Positions 21,482 through 32,480 of a stretch of DNA of 64,000 nt are shown piece by piece. The notes under the pieces are model-generated. The model worked only from the letters and a program-made list of their open reading frames with translations, did not search any database and was not told the DNA's origin. Position numbers and translations under genes: made by a program. Source of the DNA: Irpex lacteus (lineage: Eukaryota; Basidiomycota; Agaricomycetes; Polyporales; Irpicaceae); assembly GCA_001986395.2 (NCBI GenBank), contig MQVO02000009.1, positions 1,260,732-1,324,731 on the forward strand. The letters are read 5' to 3'. Numbering within the stretch: the first letter of the stretch is position 1; each line of letters starts with the position of its first letter.

Positions 21482-23428
21482 TCAAACTGTCTCAAAGTAA
21501 TTAAAAATGCCAATCTCCAGCTTCCTCACTACGTCACCGAACAGTGCGTCAACGTCTGATTCCCACAATTTACCGTGTTTAGGTTCTTCGTCAGGGAGTG
21601 CAAGGTACAAATACTCCAATATTGTAGCACGTCCCGCTCGTGAAGCAAGACATGAATGCGCGAAAGCGAGGTGGCGGTCAATGCTGCCCTTGCGCGGAGG
21701 AGCCTCATTAAGTCGAGCGTAATACTCACTGTCCGATTCATCGTCGTCCTCTTCAATAATACGATGCGGGTCGTCTCCGGAGCAACTTGTGTCTTCCAGA
21801 CAATCGTCAAGAAGTTCCGTGATATCTCTTGTACCAATCTCCGTGGTCAACTGCTTCAAACCGGGAAATAGTGGGGCGCGTGGTTGACTATAACCTCGAA
21901 GTTTCCATGTCGGACTATCACAACTGGCGAGGAGAGGTAGGAGGGTGACAATCGCAGTGCCGCGAGCTATGACACTCTTCGCGTGCCAGAAGAGTTCGTA
22001 TAGTTGGCGCCATCGATCGTAGTCCATGGAGTCGTCAAGAATGACACCATATGCCGGTGTGTCGATACAGACCTTGAGGACGTCAAGCTCTCCGAGGGGC
22101 AGTCCACTGACTAGTCTTCGAGCAACGGAAGCGCATCGTGCAGCGGGCCCCATGTGATCAAAAACAATCAGGATACGGATGAGGGGCGATTTTCTGGTGC
22201 AGAAAGCATCACAGCCTGCGTCCAACCAGATGTCATTTGGTTCAACGGGGTGCTTCCATATGTCGATATCTAAGCGGTCATCTGACATCATGAGCTGAAT
22301 AGTCCTGATGGCCGATGCTTTATTCTGAACTACAAGATCCATGAATCGAGCCAGAGTTCCGTACCAAGACGCAGCCACTGGTGAGTCCAAGGTCTCTGGC
22401 AAGTATTTCAGAGTGATGTCGAGACTCGAGAGCTGTGGTGCGTTTATCGAATCGAGCAGCCACAGGCATGGCAGACGTATATCCTCAAGATACAGCCTTG
22501 CAAGATTAGGTAGCGAGATAGAGGAGTTGGTAGTGACATTGAGAGGCTTTGGAATCACGTAGGAAAGCTCCAGTATCTGAAGACGTGGTAGCGTGCACAA
22601 GGCGTCGAATAAAGCCTTCGCGGACGTGTCCGTGGGTAGACCTGCCTGCGTATTTTGCCAGAGGGGTATGGATCTTGGTGTGTCGTCGTCGTCTTCTGGC
22701 ATTGCGACACAGAGGTGTGATAGATCAAGGGAGGTAAGGGTGGACCAGGAGAGATGACCCCCCTTGAGACATAGATACTGCAATGAGGGTGCCCTCCAGC
22801 CGTAGTCGAGCGGGGGAATCGTAACGAGGTTCTGCTCGAACGGGTGTCCGCCAAGAAGGGAACGATGGATGGTAAAGTCTTGCAACTGGGTCGTGGTATG
22901 GGTAAAGAATACGCGGAGGAAAGACACGGATGACATCGACGTATCTGTCCGGAGCATCCGGATACGAGAGACAGATTCTGAAGAGCGAAACAGGCTCAGA
23001 AATTCCTCGTCCATTGAAGATTCAAGTTCCATAGCGTCAGGATCGTCAGATATCTCAAGAGTGATGGGCACGTTACGAGATCGTTTGAGAAACTCTAACG
23101 ACCATGGCTTGAGCGCACCAGTATAGCGGATATCACTCCAAAGGTGTGCATCTTCGAGCGCAACACTTCGGAAACGAGAAGAAACATGTGTTACTGCCAC
23201 CCAACCTAGACGGCGGCGTATCGGAAAGAGCCATGTATGCAAGATGGCCGGGTCCATATCTCGCAGATGCGCCAGGATAATACATAGGACTTCCGTTGAC
23301 AGCGAAAAGATACGCTGGGAGGCGTTGTGCTTTGACAGGGCGTCACGTATGATCTTGTCGCGCAGTGACACCGTATCCTCTGGTGACTCAAGGGCAGGTG
23401 TGCCACTGGAGCTGTCGGTATCTGCCAT
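21482..23428 (-). CDS. F-box protein, 648 residues, single exon
   Basis: One open frame. Residues 34-55 (HNASQRIFSLSTEVLCIILAH..) are the F-box-like start, then LGWVAVTHVSSRFRSVALED at 74-93 and HLWSDI. The cysteine of the usual VTHVC motif is serine here. Leu-rich segments such as LTSLDLSHLCVAMPED and APQLSSLDITL follow. An acidic stretch EEDDDESDSEYYARL lies in the last 100 residues. Expected role: substrate-binding subunit of an SCF ubiquitin ligase (family knowledge, target unknown). The N-terminal HNASQ segment is shared with the paralogues at 17794 and 23846, so the cluster arose by tandem duplication. Confidence 0.85.
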   Translation of the reverse strand: MADTDSSSGTPALESPEDTVSLRDKIIRDALSKHNASQRIFSLSTEVLCIILAHLRDMDPAILHTWLFPIRRRLGWVAVTHVSSRFRSVALEDAHLWSDIRYTGALKPWSLEFLKRSRNVPITLEISDDPDAMELESSMDEEFLSLFRSSESVSRIRMLRTDTSMSSVSFLRVFFTHTTTQLQDFTIHRSLLGGHPFEQNLVTIPPLDYGWRAPSLQYLCLKGGHLSWSTLTSLDLSHLCVAMPEDDDDTPRSIPLWQNTQAGLPTDTSAKALFDALCTLPRLQILELSYVIPKPLNVTTNSSISLPNLARLYLEDIRLPCLWLLDSINAPQLSSLDITLKYLPETLDSPVAASWYGTLARFMDLVVQNKASAIRTIQLMMSDDRLDIDIWKHPVEPNDIWLDAGCDAFCTRKSPLIRILIVFDHMGPAARCASVARRLVSGLPLGELDVLKVCIDTPAYGVILDDSMDYDRWRQLYELFWHAKSVIARGTAIVTLLPLLASCDSPTWKLRGYSQPRAPLFPGLKQLTTEIGTRDITELLDDCLEDTSCSGDDPHRIIEEDDDESDSEYYARLNEAPPRKGSIDRHLAFAHSCLASRAGRATILEYLYLALPDEEPKHGKLWESDVDALFGDVVRKLEIGIFNYFETV

Positions 23429-23845
23429 AGACGGAATGTAGTATTCTATAGCATATCGTAGAGCGATTCAACTACTGAGCTAAATGTGAGGGTTTAGACT
23501 TACGTTTAGTTCAATAGACGAGTGGTCGTCGTCGCGGTGCAACCTCAACACCTCACGCGGACGCCTCGAGTTCGACGTGCGTTAAAATCAAATGAACGAG
23601 CGCCGTCAGCTTGGAACGTGGCGGGAATGTCAGCAACAACATATACACATTAATTTTGGGCCTTGGGCGTGACGGAAACGACAGTGTCAAGCGTTACCAA
23701 TATCTGTAAATATATCTATTCAACTGACTGGGACGTGTACGGGGCCATCGAATGGCGCGATTGCTAAGTCGTAGTATCCGGTCACTACTAGTAGTAGCAC
23801 GGTATAGCAACAGCGACTGCGCCTGCCAGTGGTAGATGATTGGGA

Positions 23846-25849
23846 CTAGGGATTAAATCCGAGACTACGTTCCATAGAGATAGGTGCTGGCTCGTCAGCC
23901 CTCACGATATTCACGTCCGAGACGACTGCCCGGAGCCGATCCTTGAGCTCGTAAAATTCTTCATCCTTCACCGTATGCGGGACTTCTAGCTTGAGATGCT
24001 CCAGTGGCGCAGTATGTTCTTCCCTCGACATGAAGCATCTGCGCAATACTTTGACGTACTGGCGGACAGTCGTCATGGGGTCTGTTACACGTGGCTGTTC
24101 TGCGTTATGATCGCCTCGTAGTTCAAGTTCTTGGGTGAGAACAGCAATAACGGTCGACATTATCCATGTCACGGTCGACGTGTTTGTCTGTTGACTTGAG
24201 GACGAAAACACCAGGGACAAATTGTTTAACCGAGGAAAAGCGGGGATGCGTGGCCCGTGGGTCAAATCCGGTGCTATTAGTGGCATACCTGAGGCATCGT
24301 CGCTGGCGAGAAGCAGAATGAGAGGGATAACAGCCGTAGATTCAGCGCGGACAGTGTGTGCGGAGGAGCACCTCTGGAAGAGATACCGCCACAGGAGGGG
24401 ATCCGCATAGACGTTATTCGCGTACCGCAGTGGGGTAAACATGAATGTCAACAAGTTGGTATTGGCGGAACATGCAATATCGAAGGTGTTGAGGTTATGG
24501 AGAGGAAGCTCCTCGAGGAGGCCAATGAGGGACATTCGCTGACTGGCATTTGCACCACCAAACCTAGTCGAGCACATAGTCATATGTAGAAGCTCTTGTG
24601 GCTTCTGGCCGTCGTGTTGGCCCGTGCTCCACTGTGTTGCGCAAACTTGCCACTCGTAATCTTTAATACTTATCTGAAGTCCCTGAATTGGTCGGCCCAG
24701 TCGTCGGACATAGGAGGCAATGGAGCGAATGAGAGCACAGTAACGTACGGCTTCGAGATGGAGATGAGGTTCCACGACGGTGATCACCAGCTTCTCGAGC
24801 TGAGGCGCATGGATCATGTTGAGGAACGCATCAGAGCGACCACAGCCACCCTCCGTGAGGTTTAATGCGCGAAGACGTAGCAGTGGAACAGCTGGACCAA
24901 TATCTGCCCAATCGGATGCTGCGGATGAGGGCCCTGGCAATGCGTATCGCAAGACTAGGCTCTCAAGCAGCGGCGATCGACACAGACAGTCCCGCAGGTC
25001 CTTTACCGACGGGCTAAGAATTGCCTCGATCAGCCCGGCCTTCTCATTGTCCGGTACATTCCACAGCAACTCGGTACGCTGGATAACCTCCGAGGTCAAA
25101 CGAAATACGCGAGACTTCGGGCGTGCGATTTCGAGGTGTGTCAAATGTGGAAAATTGAGAGCTGACCATGGAAAGTGGAATCCGGTCAGAGCCAGTCGAC
25201 GGAGCTGCGGTACCGGTTCAGAGGAGAACCAGGGCGACGGTAGAAGGCAAGAGTGGTCTTCATCGTCATGCCAGCTCATCGAGAATTCTTCGAGAAATGG
25301 TGCGGGACGCTTAAATAACAATGGGAGCAGTTTCTGTGTCGACGGTGTGCTGGAGACCCTGATACAGCGAGGTCTCAGGAGGTGCTGTGGCATCTTCTCG
25401 ATGAGCTCATATACAACTGCCTCTTCGCTGAAGTGTTCTTGAACTTGCTTGTATCCCTCGTACAAGAAATTGATGGGCGCACCGCCTAACCTCTGAAGCC
25501 AATCCGGTAACCACCGCGTGCAACCAGGGCGACATAGTATGTCGCTCCATAGGTCGCTAGATGCGAGAGCGACATGCCTGAGTCGGCGACAGACGTGTGT
25601 GATGCGGACCCAACCGATCGTCGATGAATGACTTGCACGCAGCTCGTCGACCACGCTCTGTGCTGGCAGAAGGCAGGGATCGATGATGTGTAGATGCACG
25701 ATGATTTGGACGAGCAGCTCAGGCAAGAGCTTTGGAAAGGGCTGAGATTCATTATGACGCGAACGCTCCTCCAGCGTAGGAGCTGTCCGAGTAGGCTCTC
25801 TCGTTGAGAGACTGTCCGAGTCATGGTTCCTGGGATTTTCGGTGCTCAT
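23846..25849 (-). CDS. F-box protein, 667 residues, single exon
   Basis: One open frame with the F-box-like FPKLLPELLVQIIVHLHI at about 38-55, then IGWVRITHVCRRLRHVALAS at 78-97 and LWSDIL. Spaced Leu-rich segments (FPHLTHLEIA, SPLLESLVLRY, APQLEKLVITV) occupy the middle. The N-terminal SRHNESQ matches SRHNASQ of the broken gene at 17794, the closest relative by this feature. The predicted role is an SCF substrate receptor. It is the leftmost-transcribed member of a same-strand trio with 18996 and 21482; the intergenic gaps are 420-620 bp, so each gene has its own promoter. Confidence 0.85.
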   Translation of the reverse strand: MSTENPRNHDSDSLSTREPTRTAPTLEERSRHNESQPFPKLLPELLVQIIVHLHIIDPCLLPAQSVVDELRASHSSTIGWVRITHVCRRLRHVALASSDLWSDILCRPGCTRWLPDWLQRLGGAPINFLYEGYKQVQEHFSEEAVVYELIEKMPQHLLRPRCIRVSSTPSTQKLLPLLFKRPAPFLEEFSMSWHDDEDHSCLLPSPWFSSEPVPQLRRLALTGFHFPWSALNFPHLTHLEIARPKSRVFRLTSEVIQRTELLWNVPDNEKAGLIEAILSPSVKDLRDCLCRSPLLESLVLRYALPGPSSAASDWADIGPAVPLLRLRALNLTEGGCGRSDAFLNMIHAPQLEKLVITVVEPHLHLEAVRYCALIRSIASYVRRLGRPIQGLQISIKDYEWQVCATQWSTGQHDGQKPQELLHMTMCSTRFGGANASQRMSLIGLLEELPLHNLNTFDIACSANTNLLTFMFTPLRYANNVYADPLLWRYLFQRCSSAHTVRAESTAVIPLILLLASDDASGMPLIAPDLTHGPRIPAFPRLNNLSLVFSSSSQQTNTSTVTWIMSTVIAVLTQELELRGDHNAEQPRVTDPMTTVRQYVKVLRRCFMSREEHTAPLEHLKLEVPHTVKDEEFYELKDRLRAVVSDVNIVRADEPAPISMERSLGFNP

Positions 25850-25985
25850 GATAACTCGCTTATAAAATGAAACAGAGCGTCAGCATCAGCTCTAGAACAA
25901 ACGAAAGTAGTTTCACAAACCGGGCGATACATGATACTCAACGAGTACGTTCGATGTCAACCTGCGCCGCGGCCGCGGCCCAGGA

Positions 25986-26221
25986 GTAGTACTAGGACCC
26001 CAGACCACTCCCGCGCGCTTAGACAGCAGCATGAATCAGTGGGCGTAGAACAAACTACTCATGTGTGATAATGCTCTCTCTGTTATGTTATACAACCGAA
26101 GTTGGCCACTTGGATTTAACATTCTCTTGACACGTCTGTGTTCACGCATCTGGCCACGGGCACGTCGGCCATGTGCCCAAGCGCGCGCGGTAGTGGTCTG
26201 GGGTCCTGGTCCTGGTGCTAC
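25986..26221. repeat. Inverted-repeat element, arms of about 35-43 bp
   Basis: The arm at 25986-26020 (GTAGTACTAGGACCCCAGAC...) is complementary to 26179-26221, whose core reads GTGGTCTGGGGTCCT. A spacer of about 158 bp lies between them. The arms match over most of their length with one short insertion. The layout fits a small fold-back element. I see no target duplication or internal gene. Confidence 0.65.
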
Positions 26222-27081
26222 AGTCCCTCGCGACTTGTACGTTTGGACGACAACTTCAGCGTCCTGGCTTTGCACCCTCTACATGAAAATAGCCTTACTC
26301 AGGCTCTCTTGCGAACACCGCTCTGGAATTCTGCGTTGCTAGCATGATTTACTCCTCTGCTTTTCTCGTCTGAGTACCTCGATGAGTGGTCGCCACTCGA
26401 CATTCTAGCCTCACTCGCGCTCTCCCTCGTACTTGTCACAGGTATTTCCTCTCAACTACCTTCTTGTATGCTGGTATGTGTAAGTATATCCGGACTACCG
26501 TTAAACAACGCCACTACTTGTAGTACCATTCGAGCTACCTTTATTGGACGCCGCCCGGCCTTGTGTACAGGTATCGATTGCTCTGCATCGCTCTGCCATA
26601 AGGGCCTATAACGTCCAGGATGGACGTCACGCTGTGCAAGGCTGCACATGATCTTCACTACGATAGCTGACCGAGATATACCGGCGATATGGCCTCTCGA
26701 GAAGAATACATGCGGAATGTGTACGTATCTCGTACGTTCGCTCATAATGAATCCAGACTACGTTGATGATTTACTGCCTAGCACTGTACCTTTACCTGGC
26801 AGATCTACTATCGCCACGCATATATAATGGCGGCATGCTCGACTACGAGACACAGTACCGCAGACAATTGCGCATGCAACGCACTTGTCGGCGTTACCTC
26901 GACGATTCTGGTCACAGCATCCGATAATGCGTTGCTCACACCTCGTTCTTGTTCGCTCGCCTACTGTTGTCTAGAGTACAACAAGCTAAGAACCCCCTAT
27001 ATTCGACTACAGTGCCTCTTGTAGCGACCATCGGCCGATGCTATGACCACACTCGCCACACTCCCTAGAGCACAGGGACAG
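26222..27081. other. No gene seen
   Basis: Short open frames only, with no recognised content. The right end serves as promoter region for the gene at 27187. Confidence 0.4.
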
Positions 27082-27089
27082 TATATAAG
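27082..27089 (+). promoter_or_regulatory. TATA box upstream of 27187
   Basis: TATATAAG, 98 bp before the ATG at 27187, in a suitable place for a 60-70 nt leader. Confidence 0.6.
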
Positions 27090-27186
27090 AGGCTCGTGTT
27101 CGACCAGCTGATACCATACACTCAACCAACCTCTCTTCACAACTCGTCGAACAATCTCACAGCCCGAAGCACTCCTCGCGATCACA

Positions 27187-27923
27187 ATGCCCTTCTCGCT
27201 CAAGATCAAGACGACCAAGAGGACCATCATCAATATTGGGAAATCACCCTCTACCGACCACTTCTCCTTCGGAACGGGCGATTTCCACAACGCCCCGCCC
27301 ATGTCGTCCTCATCGCTGCTTGACGACCCACAAAGCCTGTGGAATAGCCATCCACTCATGGCGGAGATTCACGCTCATCAGGCGAGGCAGATGGCAGAGT
27401 TTGAGCAAATGTTTCATCCATCACTATCGATAGGACCAGTCCCTTCCACCGCCTCAGCGTCGACCTCGCAGAAGGATAGAGGTGACGACGGTGACGAGAC
27501 AGAGATGGACTCGGAAGACGCCCCACCGCCACCGTATGTTAAAGGTCTGTGGCGTTCACCGTAAAGAACGTGCAGTCAACTCATGATGAAACTACAGACG
27601 AGAATGACAAGTCCACCGTCGAGTACCCAGTGCCCATGAACACCTCCTGTCCTACCGACCCGAACGTGGGCATGAGTGGCGCGGCAGCTTCGTCTTCAAG
27701 TTCCCAGCCGCAGTCGCGCAACCTGTGGGAGCATCGATGGGATTCAGTGGAAACTCGGGACGAGGGCGACGGGACGAGGACGACGAAGGAGTTCGGGGGG
27801 CATATCATTATCGGGAAGAACTGGCGGCGTGGTCGTCGTCATCCGGAGCCTACCTCTTCCAGTGCTTCTGGCCCCAGTAAGGCGGCACCGCCACCCGACC
27901 AGAAGCTGCGAGGATCGAAGTAG
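27187..27923 (+). CDS. Uncharacterised 227-residue protein, two exons, low complexity
   Basis: Exons 27187-27544 and 27598-27923 flank a 53 nt GT-AG intron (GTCTGT to CTACAG); the join keeps frame. The N-terminus is basic (MPFSLKIKTTKRTIINIG). The middle is acidic, with Ser/Glu/Asp runs and a proline motif APPPPYVK at the exon junction. The second half is Ser/Gly-rich with GGHIIIGKNWRRGRR and ends in a charged tail. There is no signal peptide, membrane segment or recognised domain. A TATA box at 27082 and the clean splice support a real gene. If the intron is retained, the protein would end five codons later with LWRSP. Confidence 0.55.
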
Positions 27924-30829
27924 TCGTGTGCAGACGATCGAGCTTGATTAGTAACTTCTTGTGTGGACTACGGACTTATTTCAGGGGTCTTCACGGTTTT
28001 CAGATTTTTACTGTGTCTCTTTCTATTGCTTCATAATACCGTACTCTACTTCATTGAAGTCATGGTTCTTGAATACGCGTGATTTGATGGTATGCGCGTA
28101 GTCGATGGGCGTAGTACAAGTGAACTGCGGCTGCCTGGTCCTGGTCTCAGGAGCACATCAGCGTGAGCATAGACGGTACTCATATGGGCTCGAGAGACCT
28201 GTAAATGGATGGATGCGCACTGTGAATACATTGTCCCAGTTCTGCGACCCCAACGACCTGTATTTGCTTGTACGCCCAGCATAGATGAGGTTGCCTCGAC
28301 TCGGATCGAGGAACGACCTAAAATATATTTTAGAGGACGAAAGGAGCACACATGTACACTTTCTCTATAGTAGCATACAAAACACCTCTACTCTGCACCG
28401 AGACTCATAGTTTGCAAGCATTTCAGCCACTCGAGATTCAACGACTCGAAGGCAGCATGGAGACGGCCACGAAGATCGGCCCATCGACGTTATCGAGGAG
28501 AATGGAATTGACAGGTGCGCGTACATTCCCGAACTGCTCCAAGTCGTTGAAGTCATGGACGCAATCAATTCGTGTCTTGAGAGGAGTGGAGGATTCAAAT
28601 CGTCTGAGTGGCCGCAACGATTGCAGTGTGCAAGTAGGGGGACTCACGTGGGAAACCAACGACGAACTACGGTAACTCGTTAAGAGCTCTCCATGGTGAG
28701 ACCCATGATGATCCCGGTCAACGTGCTTGTAAACCGCCGTCCACGACAGACGGTACGTCTGAACTCACTTGAGATGGGTACAACTGACTTTCTGTTGTCC
28801 GATTTCTGCTGTCCAGTTTGGGTAAGCTGCTGAACGTGAAGGGGGTTATTAGGAGGATACACCAGCTGCCACTCGTATACGATAATTGGCTGGTGATGAC
28901 ACGTTGCGAGTACGGGAGTAAATAACGCTCAAAAGATCCAAGTATGACCACTGTAAGAGACAGTTAGCGAGCCCAAGATTCGACACACGAGCAACCAAGG
29001 CTCACCTACGATGAGGATCCTCTGACCGTAGAAGACACAAAATGAAGATCAAGCTTCGAGATATTCGCGTGATAGCTCAACGTCATTAACGAATAGGCGT
29101 CCTTGTACCTGCGACAATGCACGTTACTTTGAGAGTTACCTCTTGGCCGTCGCCATGGCAATCTTTGAGATACCAGCCAACTCTATTCAGACCAGTCTTC
29201 GAAGATCTGACTACTAGTAGAGCACGCACCATAAATTAGCCCATTTCGTTTGCGCCGAGAAGTACATGAACGCGATTGTGACTATGGTAAACGGTAGAGA
29301 AGCTAGACCGAAACGAAGCCCATCTCAATTCGAACCGCATCGCCACATCATCGACCAAATCCTTGCGGCCGCCACGTCTCGCCAGCCGCACTCTCTCGTA
29401 TAATACGAGAATAGAGCTGCAGAGCATTCGACGGGATGTGGCGCCGAAGAACTATAGTCGAAAACATGGTGAGCATTCGAACGTCGATGGACGGCCCGGG
29501 TAAGGTGGGAGACGGAAGTGTATGTGTGACTATCTGTGGCTTGAGATGAAGTACCAGGTGAATGTACGAAAGTCAACAAGATCGAAAGGACTGGGATAGT
29601 AATACAGCTGAACATACCTGAGGTCTACTTATACGTCCCAAAACGCGCTCCGTCAAACGACTCAGGAATATCCAATCAGCTCATAAATCCTGACATCTCG
29701 GCCAGTCGCTCATGCAAAGCGGCAGACCTGTCATGAAACTGAATGTAGATTAGGTAAAATATTTACAAACATTGAATCTTTCAATAGAGAGCGCACCTAA
29801 CAAAAATGAATTCGAGTCTGGGGCTGCCTGGATCGGAATCCAGCAGCGGCACGTATCGACACACATGTGTAACCGCCCATTTTACTTTGACATGGCCGTA
29901 CGTGATTGCTGCAGTTAATCCTGTTCTGTAGAAAAAGTATGCAGACTCGTGAGTCTGCAAATGCAGCCGGAAGGAAAGGAGACAGGAGAGTCTGGACGTG
30001 CGGCACCTCCAGACCGCATGTCCCCACATAATGGCGGGAGTAGTTTACCTTGTGATAGACAGGTCCGTGATGTTACCTGTCAGATAAACTTAGTGACAAG
30101 AGCCCGGACCATTTTAGAGCCTGTCTGTGGAGTTGAGAGTGGGTAAATCTCGTCCGTGGGGCGACGCATTGTGGCATTGTTGCCGCGCTGCTCACTGGCA
30201 GAATATCTCTTGTGGCCGTGGTTTCTCAGGTTTATGCGTCGCAAGGGACAGGACGATACCTTCCTAATACTCTTCATACTATGTTATTTTTGTTCTACAA
30301 AGACCGTCAATGTACGTACCTCACCAGGAACAGCATGGACGCTGTACGAGATCGCGGCGTCGTTGTCTACATGAGCAGTGTCAATGCACGCCTTCATAGC
30401 TTGTATCGACATGTTCTAGAGCAGAAGCCGGGTCAGTAAAAAGCAATCTGGGCCGTCTTTAGCAACCTACCCTGTCAAGCAACCAATGACCTATCAGGTC
30501 TGAGTACTGAGTCCGCACACGCCTCGAATACGGCAGGAGGAGATAAGATGGACACGGGGCGTATCCGATCTATTGCATGGGAGAGACGGTGCCTGACGAG
30601 CCTCCCAGAGAGGCTATGGATACATAAATGGTGAAAAGAGACAACCCAGTCATCTGCACGTGTAGAGGGTTTAACGCCGATGGCGGGTAGACCGTGGCCT
30701 TGAAGTCTGATGCAGTGCAGTAAATGCGAGGTACTCGTTGACATAAGACGCACCTAAGGATATCCTGCGCCGTACCCAGAGACTCTGTATCACCCGCATC
30801 GAGGACGAATACTGCGGTCTAAGTGCAGG
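27924..30829. other. Gene-poor stretch with one possible small ORF
   Basis: No convincing gene. Frames on both strands at 28350-28680 are short and unrecognised. A possible promoter and 42-codon ORF lie at 29348-29634 on the minus strand. Confidence 0.4.
29348..29476 (-). CDS. Possible 42-residue ORF behind a TATA-like promoter
   Basis: On the minus strand GTATAAGTAGACC (29634-29622) is followed after about 150 nt by two nearby in-frame ATGs, the second in an ACCATG context. The ORF starts MLTMFSTIVLRRHIPS and ends QGFGR. The Arg/Ser-rich, acid-poor N-terminus would suit a mitochondrial presequence, and the ORF could be the first exon of a lost or unresolved gene. I do not recognise it, and a chance ORF is quite possible. 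Confidence 0.2.
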   Translation of the reverse strand: MLTMFSTIVLRRHIPSNALQLYSRIIRESAAGETWRPQGFGR

Positions 30830-31990
30830 TTGAGCGTATACTTATGGAGATGCCACGACCACCTAGCAAAGACGCAACCTATAGTCCAAACGAAGTATTT
30901 AGGAAGGCGGCGCACGAGGAGTATAGCAAGGAATAGGATGACGAGCCGCGATGGGGTGATACCCAGTTCAGGCGAGTTGAAGTTGGCAAAGGGCATCCAG
31001 GTGCCGATGTATACGAAGCATCCGCAGCTGAACACGAAGTCGATCACGGACAAGGAGGTTTGATTGTCAATCTGCTCGTTGAAGTATCCGTCCATGAGAC
31101 AACGGCATCTGAATGTACACACGATGTGGTTAGTATCTGCTGAAGTGAGGAAAGCGGGACATTCGAACCTGCAGCGAAGGCAACCAGTAGATTATCCATG
31201 CCGAGCGAACTTGGAGCGCCTATTGAGAACTTCATGAACTTGGAGAGCCCGATGCGTAGGAGGTCGTGTAAGATGACGTTATGTAGCGGTCAGGAGATGA
31301 GGGAATGTTACGCATGATGGCATCCGTCAGACCAGACTCCGCAGTAGCACCTCATCTGTAGAGTCTCTGTCATGCATGTGGTACAGGAGACGAGCTTGTG
31401 TACTTACAAGGCCAGCCAACGAGAAACCATTTAGCGATAGCTACACGGCTCGAGCTTTCGACGGCGAGATGAATATATATGCTCAACAAGGGATACGCAA
31501 TGCCGTCGTTTGAGGCAGATTCTGCTCGCGGAGGGTATCGAAGATTTGTGTAACGTTTCATAAGGCGTATTTGTAGTCTATCTCGCACGGTGAGTATAGT
31601 GGTAGCGGCTAGGTACGAGAACAGGGCAGCAGTGCAGACATACCGAATATAGCAGCACAGATGATTGGGTCGGTGCGTGTGAGGCGGGCAGCGACCACGA
31701 GCGCCGAGTATAATTGAACGGCAAAAAGACGCAATAGACTATAGATATCAGCATGAGTCAGATGGGTGTCTGGATGAGCAGAGGGCGTACTTACTACTAC
31801 AATCCAACCCAGGGCTATCATGGGTACCGCCATAACGAGCAGCCCCTTGGCATGGTCTGCCAGATACGATCTGGCAACACTCCTTGTTCGGGGTGAAAAC
31901 CGAGGTCAACACGCATAGCGAGAATGGCAAAAGAAAACTCTGCACGGTTCGAAGTGATGTTTGCGCCTATATTCAAACAGAAGTGGTGTT
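30830..31990 (-). pseudogene. Decayed copy of the Na+/H+ antiporter gene (5' and middle exons)
   Basis: Minus-strand segments match the intact gene at 47036-49802 in order. About 31990-31800 resembles exon 4 (HAKGLLVMAVPMIALGWIVV), with a one-base insertion in CAGATCGTATCTGGC that breaks the frame. About 31720-31640 matches exon 5 (LTRTDPIICAAIFG), 31520-31400 exon 6 (ESASNDGIAYPLLS) and 31260-31170 parts of exon 8 (SSLGMDNLLVAFAAG), with exon 7 and most of exon 8 missing. About 31100-30830 matches exon 9 (CFVYIGTWMPFANFNSPELG). Introns are still present between segments, so the copy came from DNA duplication, not retroposition. Frameshifts and deletions rule out a working transporter. Confidence 0.85.
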
Positions 31991-32260
31991 GGGGTTCTTG
32001 GAGGATCATCTCCGCTTGTAGACCGTCAGTAGACACTAGAAACGATAAGCATTGGCAGTGAACAGCTACAACCTTGGAAATTCGTTCCAGCTTCACACAT
32101 CGGGCTTGACTGAACCTCCTCTGGCATACAAAACGATAAAACACTGCTTCTATCATCATCATCGAAGACCGGACGTCCAGAAACTCTAACTCTAATGCAA
32201 GAAAGGAACGCCATTTTGGAGTCTCACCAGCGATCCCACTCTCTAACATCATCAACGGTG

Positions 32261-32480
32261 CTATCCAAGCGTCTCAATCACAAGTATCCACGATGAACCA
32301 CTGGTGAAGAAGAACAAGGACAACAGGGGTGTGGCCACGAATACCTGTCCACAAACGTTATTGGGAGGGGAGGGAGGGAAGTGAACTGCTTGGACGGGGG
32401 TTTGTACTCCCGATGATGGCTTGTCGTCCTCGCCATCGGCATTGTACACCTCGATAGATTCGACTGGCACCTTGAAAGCG
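32261..32480 (-). pseudogene. 3'-end fragment of a Na+/H+ antiporter gene
   Basis: Minus-strand reading gives FKVPVESIEVYNADGEDDKP and GVQTPVQAVHFPP, the C-terminal end of the intact antiporter (FKAQIESVDV..DDDDKPPSGV). It then continues into sequence matching what lies just after the stop codon of the intact gene (NNV.G..FVATP.LS). The fragment lies upstream, in transcription sense, of the 5' and middle antiporter exons at 30830-31990, the reverse of the natural order. It is fused in frame to thioesterase-derived sequence at about 32480. Confidence 0.8.
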
